In this document: one piece after another, positions 46,178 through 58,199 of the stretch
Position numbering within the stretch: the first letter of the stretch is position 1
Layout: every line of letters begins with the position of its first letter
DNA from: Megaustenia siamemsis
Lineage: Eukaryota; Mollusca; Gastropoda; Stylommatophora; Ariophantidae
DNA: 64,000 nt
Direction of reading: 5' to 3'
Assembly: GCA_032433765.1 (NCBI GenBank)
Contig: JAVIAB010000124.1
Span: forward strand, 97,549,202-97,613,201
The notes under the pieces: generated by a model
The model's input: only the letters and a program-made list of their open reading frames with translations
What the model was told of the DNA's origin: nothing
Databases searched by the model: none
Position numbers and translations under genes: made by a program

Positions 46178-48191
46178 ATGGCTTCTTCATCAAAGAAATG
46201 GAAAGCATCTTATGATAGCAATCGTAAGTACAATAGTATTTGGGAAGAAACATACCCATGGCTCATGAAAGCTTCTGATGGATCAGAGGCAGCATATTGT
46301 AAACTCTGCCGGTGTACGATTGTACCAAAAAGAGGAAACATCTCAAATCATGAGAAATCATCTAAGCACATGATGAGAGTTCCATCAAATAGTCAGACAC
46401 AACTTAGTGTCACTCAAAGTCCTAGACAAAATAACGATAAAGTTAAAACAGCAGAGCTCCAAATTGCTGTAAGCATGACCTGCCACTGTGCAATTCGCAC
46501 AATTGACCATCTGAGTGAAATTATGACAGCACATGGCCAGGGCAGTACATTAGGAAACATCAAATTGCACAGAACTAAATGTTCATGCTTAATAAAAAAT
46601 ATAATATCGCCAGCACTAAAAACGGATCTCATCCATGACTTTCAGGACAAGAAATACGCCATCATTTTAGATGAATCTACAGATGTCTCCACACAAAAAT
46701 ACTTGTGTATCTTAATTCGGTTTTTCAGTGAAAGAAAACAGGAAATTCTAACAGGGTATCTTGGGCTAATTCCCGTGCAAGAAGCAACAGGAGAAAACAT
46801 ATTTAATTTGATTGATGGTGAAATAAAAAAATGTGGCCAGAGTCTCACAAATTGCATTGGATTTGCATCAGATGGAGCGTCAAACATGGTTGGCTGTATC
46901 AACTCAGTGTGGTCTAGATTAAGAAATGTATCTCCTTCATGTGTACAGCTGAAATGTATTTGTCATTCTTTGGCACTTTGCATTTATTATGCAGTAGCTA
47001 AGCTACCGTCAAATATAGGATTTTTACTATCAGAAATACCGCAATGGTTTTCCCACAGTAGCCTAAGACGAGAAGCCTACAAAGAATTATTTACAGTGAT
47101 GAATACACCTACAGAATATGAGTCAACCAGAACTGCTCCACTGCCTTTTGAGAAACCATCAGCTACTCGATGGCTTGTGCGAGGAAAAGTTATGTTTAAT
47201 ATTCTGATGAATTGGGAAGAGCTAAAGGCTTATTTCATGAGTACTGAATTAGCCCAGTCAAAGTTTGACACAAAATACAAAGCACGATTGTTAAAGGACA
47301 TGATGTTAGATTATAACAATTACTTGTTCTTTGTTTTCGCAACACCCGTTGTGCAGGAATTTGAAAGACTCAATGGCCTTTTTCAACAACTAAAGCTGAT
47401 CCTCATGAACTGTGTCAAGAATTATTTTTACAAAAGGCAAGTCTTCAGAACAGATTGTATGATACAAATGGACAAAGAAAGGATATAAATCAAGTTGATT
47501 TTGGTATCAAATTTTTAACAGAATGTAATACGTTCCTACAAAAGAACAACAACACTGACGCTCATCACGAAATTAAAAATGTCAAAGAAAGATGTATGTG
47601 TATGCTAGAGGAAGCTCTCAATCAAATAACATGTAGACTTCCTTCGGCGAGTAATATATTTCAAAATCTATCAAAGCTGAGTCCACGGATTATTTTAAAT
47701 CAAGCTTCGAGAGCAACGTTTTCAGACTTACCCTTCTTACACCTAGCAGGAAGTAACATCAGCACTATTGAAGAACAATACAGAAAAATTATATTGATTG
47801 ATTGGAAAGAAGATACCATGTTTAAGAAAGATGGACTTCCTACTGACAGTGAACAGTTTTGGATTGGCATACATCAGCATCAGTCATTCAAAGAGTTAGC
47901 CAACTTTGCCCTAACTTGTCTGATCACCCATGCAGCAATGCCATAGTTGAAAGAATTTTCTCCATTGTAACGTCAGTGAAGACAAAAGCAAGGAATAAGA
48001 TGCAACTGCATTTGCTTGACTCTATTGTCAGGATTAGAGCAGAACTGTTGCTTTCAAACAAATGTTGTAAAGACTTCATCCCATCAGCAAAAATGCTCAA
48101 AGAATTTACATCAGAGAATTTGTATGCTGTAGAATCAGGTAGCTCTGATGCGGATGACGTTAATAATCTTGATCTGGAGAGTTTCATGTGA
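46178..48191 (+). pseudogene. hAT transposase, copy 6, two frameshifts
   Basis: Single-base losses in homopolymers at about 47388 (AAA to AA) and about 47928 (CCCC to CCC) break the frame into pieces at 46178-47488, 47455-47946 and 47859-48191. The rest matches the intact copies. Losses of this kind are also a typical long-read error. Confidence 0.88.
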
Positions 48192-48426
48192 TGTGAGTAT
48201 AGCAGAAATGTTTGGCCTTTTTTTTTGGCTTTTTAATTGACTATTTGGCCTAATTTGGCTTTTTTTCAACACTTTTTGGCCTAAAATCCAAAAATATATC
48301 TGGCAACCCTGGTCGTGAGTCGTGAGTCGTCGTACAGGAGTGTGCCTAGGACGTGCGCTTAACAAGTCGACTAATTATTTACATTAGTCTACGCTGTGTT
48401 TGATAAAGATATTACTTGTGTTACTC

Positions 48427-50441
48427 GTGGCTTCTTCATCAAAGAAATGGAAAGCATCTTATGATAGCAATCGTAAGTACAATAGTATTTGGGAAGAAAC
48501 ATACCCATGGCTCATGAAAGCTTCTGATGGATCAGAGGCAGCATATTGTAAACTCTGCCGGTGTACGATTGTACCAAAAAGAGGAAACATCTCAAATCAT
48601 GAGAAATCATCTAAGCACATGATGAGAGTTCCATCAAATAGTCAGACACAACTTAGTGTCACTCAAAGTCCTAGACAAAATAACGATAAAGTTAAAACAG
48701 CAGAGCTCCAAATTGCTGTAAGCATGACCTGCCACTGTGCAATTCGCACAATTGACCATCTGAGTGAAATTATGACAGCACATGGCCAGGGCAGTACATT
48801 AGGAAACATCAAATTGCACAGAACTAAATGTTCATGCTTAATAAAAAATATAATATCGCCAGCACTAAAAACGGATCTCATCCATGACTTTCAGGACAAG
48901 AAATACGCCATCATTTTAGATGAATCTACAGATGTCTCCACACAAAAATACTTGTGTATCTTAATTCGGTTTTTCAGTGAAAGAAAACAGGAAATTCTAA
49001 CAGGGTATCTTGGGCTAATTCCCGTGCAAGAAGCAACAGGAGAAAACATATTTAATTTGATTGATGGTGAAATAAAAAAATGTGGCCAGAGTCTCACAAA
49101 TTGCATTGGATTTGCATCAGATGGAGCGTCAAACATGGTTGGCTGTATCAACTCAGTGTGGTCTAGATTAAGAAATGTATCTCCTTCATGTGTACAGCTG
49201 AAATGTATTTGTCATTCTTTGGCACTTTGCATTTATTATGCAGTAGCTAAGCTACCGTCAAATATAGGATTTTTACTATCAGAAATACCGCAATGGTTTT
49301 CCCACAGTAGCCTAAGACGAGAAGCCTACAAAGAATTATTTACAGTGATGAATACACCTACAGAATATGAGTCAACCAGAACTGCTCCACTGCCTTTTGA
49401 GAAACCATCAGCTACTCGATGGCTTGTGCGAGGAAAAGTTATGTTTAATATTCTGATGAATTGGGAAGAGCTAAAGGCTATTTCATGAGTACTGAATTAG
49501 CCCAGTCAAAGTTTGACACAAAATACAAAGCACGATTGTTAAAGGACATGATGTTAGATTATAACAATTACTTGTTCTTTGTTTTCGCAACACCCGTTGT
49601 GCAGGAATTTGAAAGACTCAATGGCCTTTTTCAACAAACTAAAGCTGATCCTCATGAACTGTGTCAAGAATTATTTTTACAAAAGGCAAGTCTTCAGAAC
49701 AGATTGTATGATACAAATGGACAAAGAAAGGATATAAATCAAGTTGATTTTGGTATCAAATTTTTAACAGAATGTAATACGTTCCTACAAAAGAACAACA
49801 ACACTGACGCTCATCACGAAATTAAAAATGTCAAAGAAAGATGTATGTGTATGCTAGAGGAAGCTCTCAATCAAATAACATGTAGACTTCCTTCGGCGAG
49901 TAATATATTTCAAAATCTATCAAAGCTGAGTCCACGGATTATTTTAAATCAAGCTTCGAGAGCAACGTTTTCAGACTTACCCTTCTTACACCTAGCAGGA
50001 AGTAACATCAGCACTATTGAAGAACAATACAGAAAAATTATATTGATTGATTGGAAAGAAGATACCATGTTTAAGAAAGATGGACTTCCTACTGACAGTG
50101 AACAGTTTTGGATTGGCATACATCAGCATCAGTCATTCAAAGAGTTAGCCAACTTTGCCCTAACTTGTCTGATCACCCCATGCAGCAATGCCATAGTTGA
50201 AAGAATTTTCTCCATTGTAACGTCAGTGAAGACAAAAGCAAGGAATAAGATGCAACTGCATTTGCTTGACTCTATTGTCAGGATTAGAGCAGAACTGTTG
50301 CTTTCAAACAAATGTTGTAAAGACTTCATCCCATCAGCAAAAATGCTCAAAGAATTTACATCAGAGAATTTGTATGCTGTAGAATCAGGTAGCTCTGATG
50401 CGGATGACGTTAATAATCTTGATCTGGAGAGTTTCATGTGA
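48427..50441 (+). pseudogene. hAT transposase, copy 7, start codon lost and one frameshift
   Basis: The start ATG is GTG here (CTCGTGGC instead of CTCATGGC). One T is lost at about 49480 (GGCTTATTTC to GGCTATTTC), which ends the first frame at 49488; the second part runs to 50441. Everything else matches. Confidence 0.88.
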
Positions 50442-50674
50442 TGTGAGTATAGCAGAAATGTTTGGCCTTTTTTTTGGCTTTTAATTGACTATTTGGCCTA
50501 ATTTGGCTTTTTTTCAACACTTTTTGGCCTAAAATCCAAAAATATATCTGGCAACCCTGGTCGTGAGTCGTGAGTCGTCGTACAGGAGTGTGCCTAGGAC
50601 GTGCGCTTAACAAGTCGACTAATTATTTACATTAGTCTACGCTGTGTTTGATAAAGATATTACTTGTGTTACTC

Positions 50675-52690
50675 GTGGCTTCTTCATCAAAGAAATGGAA
50701 AGCATCTTATGATAGCAATCGTAAGTACAATAGTATTTGGGAAGAAACATACCCATGGCTCATGAAAGCTTCTGATGGATCAGAGGCAGCATATTGTAAA
50801 CTCTGCCGGTGTACGATTGTACCAAAAAGAGGAAACATCTCAAATCATGAGAAATCATCTAAGCACATGATGAGAGTTCCATCAAATAGTCAGACACAAC
50901 TTAGTGTCACTCAAAGTCCTAGACAAAATAACGATAAAGTTAAAACAGCAGAGCTCCAAATTGCTGTAAGCATGACCTGCCACTGTGCAATTCGCACAAT
51001 TGACCATCTGAGTGAAATTATGACAGCACATGGCCAGGGCAGTACATTAGGAAACATCAAATTGCACAGAACTAAATGTTCATGCTTAATAAAAAATATA
51101 ATATCGCCAGCACTAAAAACGGATCTCATCCATGACTTTCAGGACAAGAAATACGCCATCATTTTAGATGAATCTACAGATGTCTCCACACAAAAATACT
51201 TGTGTATCTTAATTCGGTTTTTCAGTGAAAGAAAACAGGAAATTCTAACAGGGTATCTTGGGCTAATTCCCGTGCAAGAAGCAACAGGAGAAAACATATT
51301 TAATTTGATTGATGGTGAAATAAAAAAATGTGGCCAGAGTCTCACAAATTGCATTGGATTTGCATCAGATGGAGCGTCAAACATGGTTGGCTGTATCAAC
51401 TCAGTGTGGTCTAGATTAAGAAATGTATCTCCTTCATGTGTACAGCTGAAATGTATTTGTCATTCTTTGGCACTTTGCATTTATTATGCAGTAGCTAAGC
51501 TACCGTCAAATATAGGATTTTTACTATCAGAAATACCGCAATGGTTTTCCCACAGTAGCCTAAGACGAGAAGCCTACAAAGAATTATTTACAGTGATGAA
51601 TACACCTACAGAATATGAGTCAACCAGAACTGCTCCACTGCCTTTTGAGAAACCATCAGCTACTCGATGGCTTGTGCGAGGAAAAGTTATGTTTAATATT
51701 CTGATGAATTGGGAAGAGCTAAAGGCTTATTTCATGAGTACTGAATTAGCCCAGTCAAAGTTTGACACAAAATACAAAGCACGATTGTTAAAGGACATGA
51801 TGTTAGATTATAACAATTACTTGTTCTTTGTTTTCGCAACACCCGTTGTGCAGGAATTTGAAAGACTCAATGGCCTTTTTCAACAAACTAAAGCTGATCC
51901 TCATGAACTGTGTCAAGAATTATTTTTACAAAAGGCAAGTCTTCAGAACAGATTGTATGATACAAATGGACAAAGAAAGGATATAAATCAAGTTGATTTT
52001 GGTATCAAATTTTTAACAGAATGTAATACGTTCCTACAAAAGAACAACAACACTGACGCTCATCACGAAATTAAAAATGTCAAAGAAAGATGTATGTGTA
52101 TGCTAGAGGAAGCTCTCAATCAAATAACATGTAGACTTCCTTCGGCGAGTAATATATTTCAAAATCTATCAAAGCTGAGTCCACGGATTATTTTAAATCA
52201 AGCTTCGAGAGCAACGTTTTCAGACTTACCCTTCTTACACCTAGCAGGAAGTAACATCAGCACTATTGAAGAACAATACAGAAAAATTATATTGATTGAT
52301 TGGAAAGAAGATACCATGTTTAAGAAAGATGGACTTCCTACTGACAGTGAACAGTTTTGGATTGGCATACATCAGCATCAGTCATTCAAAGAGTTAGCCA
52401 ACTTTGCCCTAACTTGTCTGATCACCCCATGCAGCAATGCCATAGTTGAAAGAATTTTCTCCATTGTAACGTCAGTGAAGACAAAAGCAAGGAATAAGAT
52501 GCAACTGCATTTGCTTGACTCTATTGTCAGGATTAGAGCAGAACTGTTGCTTTCAAACAAATGTTGTAAAGACTTCATCCCATCAGCAAAAATGCTCAAA
52601 GAATTTACATCAGAGAATTTGTATGCTGTAGAATCAGGTAGCTCTGATGCGGATGACGTTAATAATCTTGATCTGGAGAGTTTCATGTGA
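50675..52690 (+). pseudogene. hAT transposase, copy 8, start codon lost
   Basis: The full frame is open, but the ATG is GTG, the same change as in copy 7. The next in-frame Met lies past the first part of the zinc finger (WLMKASDG), so a product would lack the N-terminus. The shared change shows copies 7 and 8 descend from one duplication. Confidence 0.85.
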
Positions 52691-52924
52691 TGTGAGTATA
52701 GCAGAAATGTTTGGCCTTTTTTTTGGCTTTTTAATTGACTATTTGGCCTAATTTGGCTTTTTTTCAACACTTTTTGGCCTAAAATCCAAAAATATATCTG
52801 GCAACCCTGGTCGTGAGTCGTGAGTCGTCGTACAGGAGTGTGCCTAGGACGTGCGCTTAACAAGTCGACTAATTATTTACATTAGTCTACGCTGTGTTTG
52901 ATAAAGATATTACTTGTGTTACTC

Positions 52925-54940
52925 ATGGCTTCTTCATCAAAGAAATGGAAAGCATCTTATGATAGCAATCGTAAGTACAATAGTATTTGGGAAGAAACAT
53001 ACCCATGGCTCATGAAAGCTTCTGATGGATCAGAGGCAGCATATTGTAAACTCTGCCGGTGTACGATTGTACCAAAAAGAGGAAACATCTCAAATCATGA
53101 GAAATCATCTAAGCACATGATGAGAGTTCCATCAAATAGTCAGACACAACTTAGTGTCACTCAAAGTCCTAGACAAAATAACGATAAAGTTAAAACAGCA
53201 GAGCTCCAAATTGCTGTAAGCATGACCTGCCACTGTGCAATTCGCACAATTGACCATCTGAGTGAAATTATGACAGCACATGGCCAGGGCAGTACATTAG
53301 GAAACATCAAATTGCACAGAACTAAATGTTCATGCTTAATAAAAAATATAATATCGCCAGCACTAAAAACGGATCTCATCCATGACTTTCAGGACAAGAA
53401 ATACGCCATCATTTTAGATGAATCTACAGATGTCTCCACACAAAAATACTTGTGTATCTTAATTCGGTTTTTCAGTGAAAGAAAACAGGAAATTCTAACA
53501 GGGTATCTTGGGCTAATTCCCGTGCAAGAAGCAACAGGAGAAAACATATTTAATTTGATTGATGGTGAAATAAAAAAATGTGGCCAGAGTCTCACAAATT
53601 GCATTGGATTTGCATCAGATGGAGCGTCAAACATGGTTGGCTGTATCAACTCAGTGTGGTCTAGATTAAAAAATGTATCTCCTTCATGTGTACAGCTGAA
53701 ATGTATTTGTCATTCTTTGGCACTTTGCATTTATTATGCAGTAGCTAAGCTACCGTCAAATATAGGATTTTTACTATCAGAAATACCGCAATGGTTTTCC
53801 CACAGTAGCCTAAGACGAGAAGCCTACAAAGAATTATTTACAGTGATGAATACACCTACAGAATATGAGTCAACCAGAACTGCTCCACTGCCTTTTGAGA
53901 AACCATCAGCTACTCGATGGCTTGTGCGAGGAAAAGTTATGTTTAATATTCTGATGAATTGGGAAGAGCTAAAGGCTTATTTCATGAGTACTGAATTAGC
54001 CCAGTCAAAGTTTGACACAAAATACAAAGCACGATTGTTAAAGGACATGATGTTAGATTATAACAATTACTTGTTCTTTGTTTTCGCAACACCCGTTGTG
54101 CAGGAATTTGAAAGACTCAATGGCCTTTTTCAACAAACTAAAGCTGATCCTCATGAACTGTGTCAAGAATTATTTTTACAAAAGGCAAGTCTTCAGAACA
54201 GATTGTATGATACAAATGGACAAAGAAAGGATATAAATCAAGTTGATTTTGGTATCAAATTTTTAACAGAATGTAATACGTTCCTACAAAAGAACAACAA
54301 CACTGACGCTCATCACGAAATTAAAAATGTCAAAGAAAGATGTATGTGTATGCTAGAGGAAGCTCTCAATCAAATAACATGTAGACTTCCTTCGGCGAGT
54401 AATATATTTCAAAATCTATCAAAGCTGAGTCCACGGATTATTTTAAATCAAGCTTCGAGAGCAACGTTTTCAGACTTACCCTTCTTACACCTAGCAGGAA
54501 GTAACATCAGCACTATTGAAGAACAATACAGAAAAATTATATTGATTGATTGGAAAGAAGATACCATGTTTAAGAAAGATGGACTTCCTACTGACAGTGA
54601 ACAGTTTTGGATTGGCATACATCAGCATCAGTCATTCAAAGAGTTAGCCAACTTTGCCCTAACTTGTCTGATCACCCCATGCAGCAATGCCATAGTTGAA
54701 AGAATTTTCTCCATTGTAACGTCAGTGAAGACAAAAGCAAGGAATAAGATGCAACTGCATTTGCTTGACTCTATTGTCAGGATTAGAGCAGAACTGTTGC
54801 TTTCAAACAAATGTTGTAAAGACTTCATCCCATCAGCAAAAATGCTCAAAGAATTTACATCAGAGAATTTGTATGCTGTAGAATCAGGTAGCTCTGATGC
54901 GGATGACGTTAATAATCTTGATATGGAGAGTTTCATGTGA
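52925..54940 (+). CDS. hAT transposase, copy 9 (671 aa)
   Basis: Intact, ATG restored relative to copies 7 and 8. It has private changes: Lys for Arg in SRLKNVS and Met for Leu in NNLDMESF. By structure this last unit should carry the right end of the outer element, which agrees with its private differences. Confidence 0.93.
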   Translation: MASSSKKWKASYDSNRKYNSIWEETYPWLMKASDGSEAAYCKLCRCTIVPKRGNISNHEKSSKHMMRVPSNSQTQLSVTQSPRQNNDKVKTAELQIAVSMTCHCAIRTIDHLSEIMTAHGQGSTLGNIKLHRTKCSCLIKNIISPALKTDLIHDFQDKKYAIILDESTDVSTQKYLCILIRFFSERKQEILTGYLGLIPVQEATGENIFNLIDGEIKKCGQSLTNCIGFASDGASNMVGCINSVWSRLKNVSPSCVQLKCICHSLALCIYYAVAKLPSNIGFLLSEIPQWFSHSSLRREAYKELFTVMNTPTEYESTRTAPLPFEKPSATRWLVRGKVMFNILMNWEELKAYFMSTELAQSKFDTKYKARLLKDMMLDYNNYLFFVFATPVVQEFERLNGLFQQTKADPHELCQELFLQKASLQNRLYDTNGQRKDINQVDFGIKFLTECNTFLQKNNNTDAHHEIKNVKERCMCMLEEALNQITCRLPSASNIFQNLSKLSPRIILNQASRATFSDLPFLHLAGSNISTIEEQYRKIILIDWKEDTMFKKDGLPTDSEQFWIGIHQHQSFKELANFALTCLITPCSNAIVERIFSIVTSVKTKARNKMQLHLLDSIVRIRAELLLSNKCCKDFIPSAKMLKEFTSENLYAVESGSSDADDVNNLDMESFM

Positions 54941-55058
54941 TGTGAGTATAGCAGAAATGTTTGGCCTTTTTTTGGCTTTTTAATTGACTATTTGGCCTAA
55001 TTTGGCTTTTTTTCAACACTTTTTGGCCTAAAATCCAAAAATATATCTGGCAACCCTG

Positions 55059-55066
55059 GACAATAG
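55059..55066. repeat. hAT target-site duplication GACAATAG, right copy
   Basis: Follows directly after TGGCAACCCTG. Same as 34069-34076. Confidence 0.95.
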
Positions 55067-55591
55067 TGGTGATAACTGTCCGATGATTTGACAAGCTTTC
55101 ATGCATCTTGATTCTATCCCAAACATTACCTTTCACAAGTTAATGGAATAATTGTGTGAGTCAAGTCTACTAATGCTTTATAAAATAAATGGGAACACTA
55201 ACATTTTCGTCAGATTCGTTTAGTCCGCTAGTGTGGCATCTAACCAGCCTATACTAACAGGGTCAGAATATTTATTTTGTTGAAAAGCACAAGTTACTTA
55301 TTTTGGTTACAAAGTAAATTCTGTTTCAGAATAACGAAAACTAGTCAGTGTTTTTATACAATTTTAAAGAATCATCATTATTATTAAGTATATTGGCTGA
55401 TGGCGCAGGTGATCATGTCTATCCACAACTTTTTTTCCCTACAGTTGTTGACCAATTCTTTTTGTTGAATTTATACCATGACATTTTATTTATGATGTTT
55501 TTATCTGTTCTCGTTGTTTCCGTTTCTCTTTTATTTTTTCAATTGTTCAAATTTACGTCAGTAAGTTCCATCTCTTTTCTGTCCACTCAGT
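55067..55591. other. no gene recognised
   Basis: The frame at 55348-55593 is short, AT-rich and without family pattern. Confidence 0.5.
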
Positions 55592-56058
55592 AAAGTAAAA
55601 AAGTAAAGTACCCCCGTCACGCCAAGTGGCGTATAGGGAAAATGGTGTTAGTGACCATAAATTTTACAGACCTTCGGCACATGATTTTGGGGTAATGTGG
55701 TCGGTATTACGCCCGCGCCGCTTCACTTTCCCTGAAAAAAAATCAGGCACCCATTAAAGGCTGGGTGAACCCAGAAGCCGTCGGTTGGGATCGAACCCTA
55801 CCTCTTGTCCTTAGTAGTCCAAAAGTAAAGTACCCCCGTCACGCCAAGTGGCGTATAGGGAAATATGGTGTTAGTGACCCTATATTTTACAGACCTTCAG
55901 CATGATTGGGGCAATGTGGTCAGTATTACGCTGCTTTACAGAAAAAAATCCGGTACCCATTTAAGGCTGGGTGAACCCGGAAGCCGTCGGTTGGGATCGA
56001 ACCCTACCCCTTGTCCGTGGTAGTTCAGTTCACAACCACTGAGCTATCGCGGCTCTGT
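55592..56058 (-). repeat. two tandem tRNA-derived SINE-like units
   Basis: Units at about 55592-55820 and 55822-56058. On the minus strand the right unit begins GCCGCGATAGCTCAGTGGTT (A box) and has GGGTTCGATCCCAACC (B box), then the body with GTAATACTGACCACATTG and the end CCACTTGGCGTGACGGGGG, with ACTTT-type tails. The left unit lacks most of the tRNA head. A third relative is at 33262-33485. Confidence 0.82.
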
Positions 56059-56214
56059 CCACTCAGTGCAAAAATAAATCGTTGGATTATCTCCTCCTGA
56101 CGTTGATAAAGAACTTTCTCTATTCTGAGTAGGCCTCGTTTAGAACATTCTTCCTACTCTCTGCAGCTCGCCACTGTATTGTCGTCATGTTATTAAAAAA
56201 AATATTATATTTTC

Positions 56215-56390
56215 TCTCTTATTTGAACAGCATCAAATCATGAAACAAATATTTATTTTCAATTGCCTTTAATAAAAAAAAAAAAACCCGTATTGGAACA
56301 AGCGTCCTTATGTCGGGTTGTATTACTTTCTGCCCCAAGATAAATATAGAGACTTGAGTGCAGTGTAAACCTCTCAATCTTCTTCATATA
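56215..56390 (+). repeat. dispersed repeat family R2, copy 2
   Basis: Matches 30826-30985. Differs mainly by a longer A run. Confidence 0.8.
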
Positions 56391-56461
56391 AAGATACCAA
56401 ATATTTGATAGCGAAAAATCAGGGCTTCTCAAAGTGTGAACCACAAGAACACTGAAGAGGC

Positions 56462-56528
56462 CGAATCACCATCATCATCGTTATGTGCCGTCTCCGCATC
56501 GAAGGCTGGCTACCATGGAGCGCCAGTC

Positions 56529-56566
<38 letters not shown>

Positions 56567-56655
56567 TGCTTTGATGGTGCAGGTTGTCATAGACTGACTT
56601 GTCCATCTATTGATGTTACTCGACCATATTAGTTTGGTTTTGCCTCTTCTACCCT
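56462..56655 (+). repeat. dispersed repeat family R1, copy 2, with CT microsatellite
   Basis: Matches 29940-30120 (GTCTCCGCATCGAAGG, CTACCATGGAGCGCC). A (CT) run of about 35 bp at 56529-56563 replaces the short CTGTCTCTTG of copy 1. Confidence 0.8.
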
Positions 56656-56809
56656 ATATTTTTCCTTCCAAATTTACTTTTAGTAGGCTGCTGTGTCTTT
56701 TAACATGCCCCAAAAATCTAATTTGTCTTGTCTAATTGTGTTTAGTAGTTCTCTAATCATTTTTAGTTGTTTTAAGACTTCATCGTTTGTTTTCTTTTCC
56801 TTCCATCCA

Positions 56810-57000
56810 ATTCCACCTATTCTTCTCTATATCCACATTTCATAAGCTTCAACTTCCTGTTCTGTTTTCTTGTCTAATGTCGATGTTTCTGCACCATACA
56901 GTAATGTTGAAAAGATATAGCATTTTGACAATCTTAATTTTAGCCCTGGCCAGGTAATAACTATTATATTTCTGCCAGTTTGACTGAGAAGCGAATATCC
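56810..57000 (-). pseudogene. LINE reverse transcriptase fragment
   Basis: The minus strand reads SKCYIFSTLLYGAETSTLDKK then EVEAYEMWI, the same domain region as 3150-3250. Decayed and short. Confidence 0.65.
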
Positions 57001-57098
57001 AGGGAATGAAGTCACGTGCGCTTTAAGGTAAATCCAGTGCCTCTACCTGTACACTTTTGGCACGTCCCAAAGTAGTGCTTTGCTAAGAAACCAGAGAG

Positions 57099-57100
<2 letters not shown>

Positions 57101-57131
<31 letters not shown>

Positions 57132-57300
57132 TGTATGTATGTATGTATGTATGTATGTATGTATGTATGTATGTATGTATGTATGTATGTATGTATGTAT
57201 GTATGTATGTATGTATGTATGTATGTATGTATGTATGTATGCATGCGCGTGTGCGTGCGTGCGTGTGTGTATATGTATAAATGTATGTATGTATGTATGT
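57101..57300. repeat. ATGT tetranucleotide microsatellite
   Basis: (TATG)n for about 140 bp, then GCGTGTGCGTGCG-type decay. Met-Tyr-Val-Cys and Ile-His-Thr-Tyr open frames here are artefacts. A G10 run lies at about 57307-57317. Confidence 0.95.
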
Positions 57301-57519
57301 GTGTATGGGGGGGGGGGAAGATCAGTGTTTCTCACCCTGTATAACATGACAGCAAAACATGTTCTACAGGATTGACCCCAGTACACAGACCTGTGAAGGA
57401 CAATGTGGTCCACACCCACCTCCCTGGAAGAGAAACTATACAAGAGCAACCGAATCACTTAAACAGACAGCTGCCTTCATAAGAGAGTCCAAAGTCCTAG
57501 TCTGAATGAGCCATGATCG

Positions 57520-57552
57520 CAGAAGAAGAAGAAGAAGAAGAAGAAGAAGAAA
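57520..57552. repeat. GAA microsatellite
   Basis: (GAA)n of about ten units. Confidence 0.85.
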
Positions 57553-57906
57553 TGTGAGGTATTCGAATTTTAACTGAATAGGCAATGTACCTTTTTTTTT
57601 TATCTATCGCTGTTGGAGAATGTATATAAAGGTACTAAACTCACATTTACATGATCGAAAGCGGGTGCGTTAACCGCTACTCTGCTAGCACTGAGTATAG
57701 CTTCCCTAGGAGACAGAAGGGGTGGGTGTGGGAATCCGCTTCCGTGTTGAACTTAACTGCTCGCCTACAGCCAACTATATATTTACTAAGGCCAGCGGTC
57801 CGAAAATAAAACCGGAAAACCAAGTAATGAGTTTGATGTTTTCAAATATAGCAGATATAGACGACTGACCTTACCTTACCCACAAACACTCTTGCTCGCA
57901 AATATA

Positions 57907-57974
57907 AGTTTAGTTTAGTTTAGTTTAGTTTAGTTTAGTTTAGTTTAGTTTAGTTTAGTTTAGTTTAGTTTAGA
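57907..57974. repeat. AGTTT pentanucleotide microsatellite
   Basis: About thirteen perfect units of AGTTT. The A/G/T strand bias resembles some telomere-type motifs, but it is not TTAGGG. Confidence 0.93.
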
Positions 57975-58199
57975 AGTCATCCTCATTGCACATCGAACAA
58001 GTCCTTAAGTGCTCTGATCTCTTCAGAGAAACACATTTAATGTGATCGATTTTTTTTCACTTTTTTTCGCGTTTGTGATTAGGAGGCCCGTGTTCGGTTC
58101 CCGGATGTGGCATTTTTTTGTTCAAAATTGACAGGGTTCCGGAGGTTTATCTAGCCTCTAAAAATGGGTACCAGAAATTTTTATGTGAAGTAAAGGAGG

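Larger units (their letters stand above)
34077..55058 (+). mobile_element. nested and tandemly expanded hAT element, 20,982 bp
   Basis: One outer pair of termini (CAGGGTTGCCA / TGGCAACCCTG) flanked by GACAATAG. Inside, 34077-34452 is the left end of an outer element, cut at GTCGTGAG. A complete inner element (34453-37063, 2611 bp) follows. After it GTCGTGAG appears again and the rest of an element continues. The GTCGTGAG-to-right-terminus segment (about 2250 bp) is then present nine times in all (34814-37063, 37064-39313, 39314-41563, 41564-43813, 43814-46062, 46063-48311, 48312-50559, 50560-52809, 52810-55058). Both ends carry many TTTGGC/GGCCAAA subterminal motifs, probable transposase-binding sites. 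Confidence 0.93.

Noticed and set aside
35165..54936. Repeated minus-strand open frames of 72, 86, 102 and 161 aa in the hAT array
   Set aside because: Antisense shadows of the transposase, repeated because the unit is repeated.
57012..57458. Met-Tyr-Val-Cys and Ile-His-Thr-Tyr open frames
   Set aside because: Artefacts of the ATGT microsatellite.
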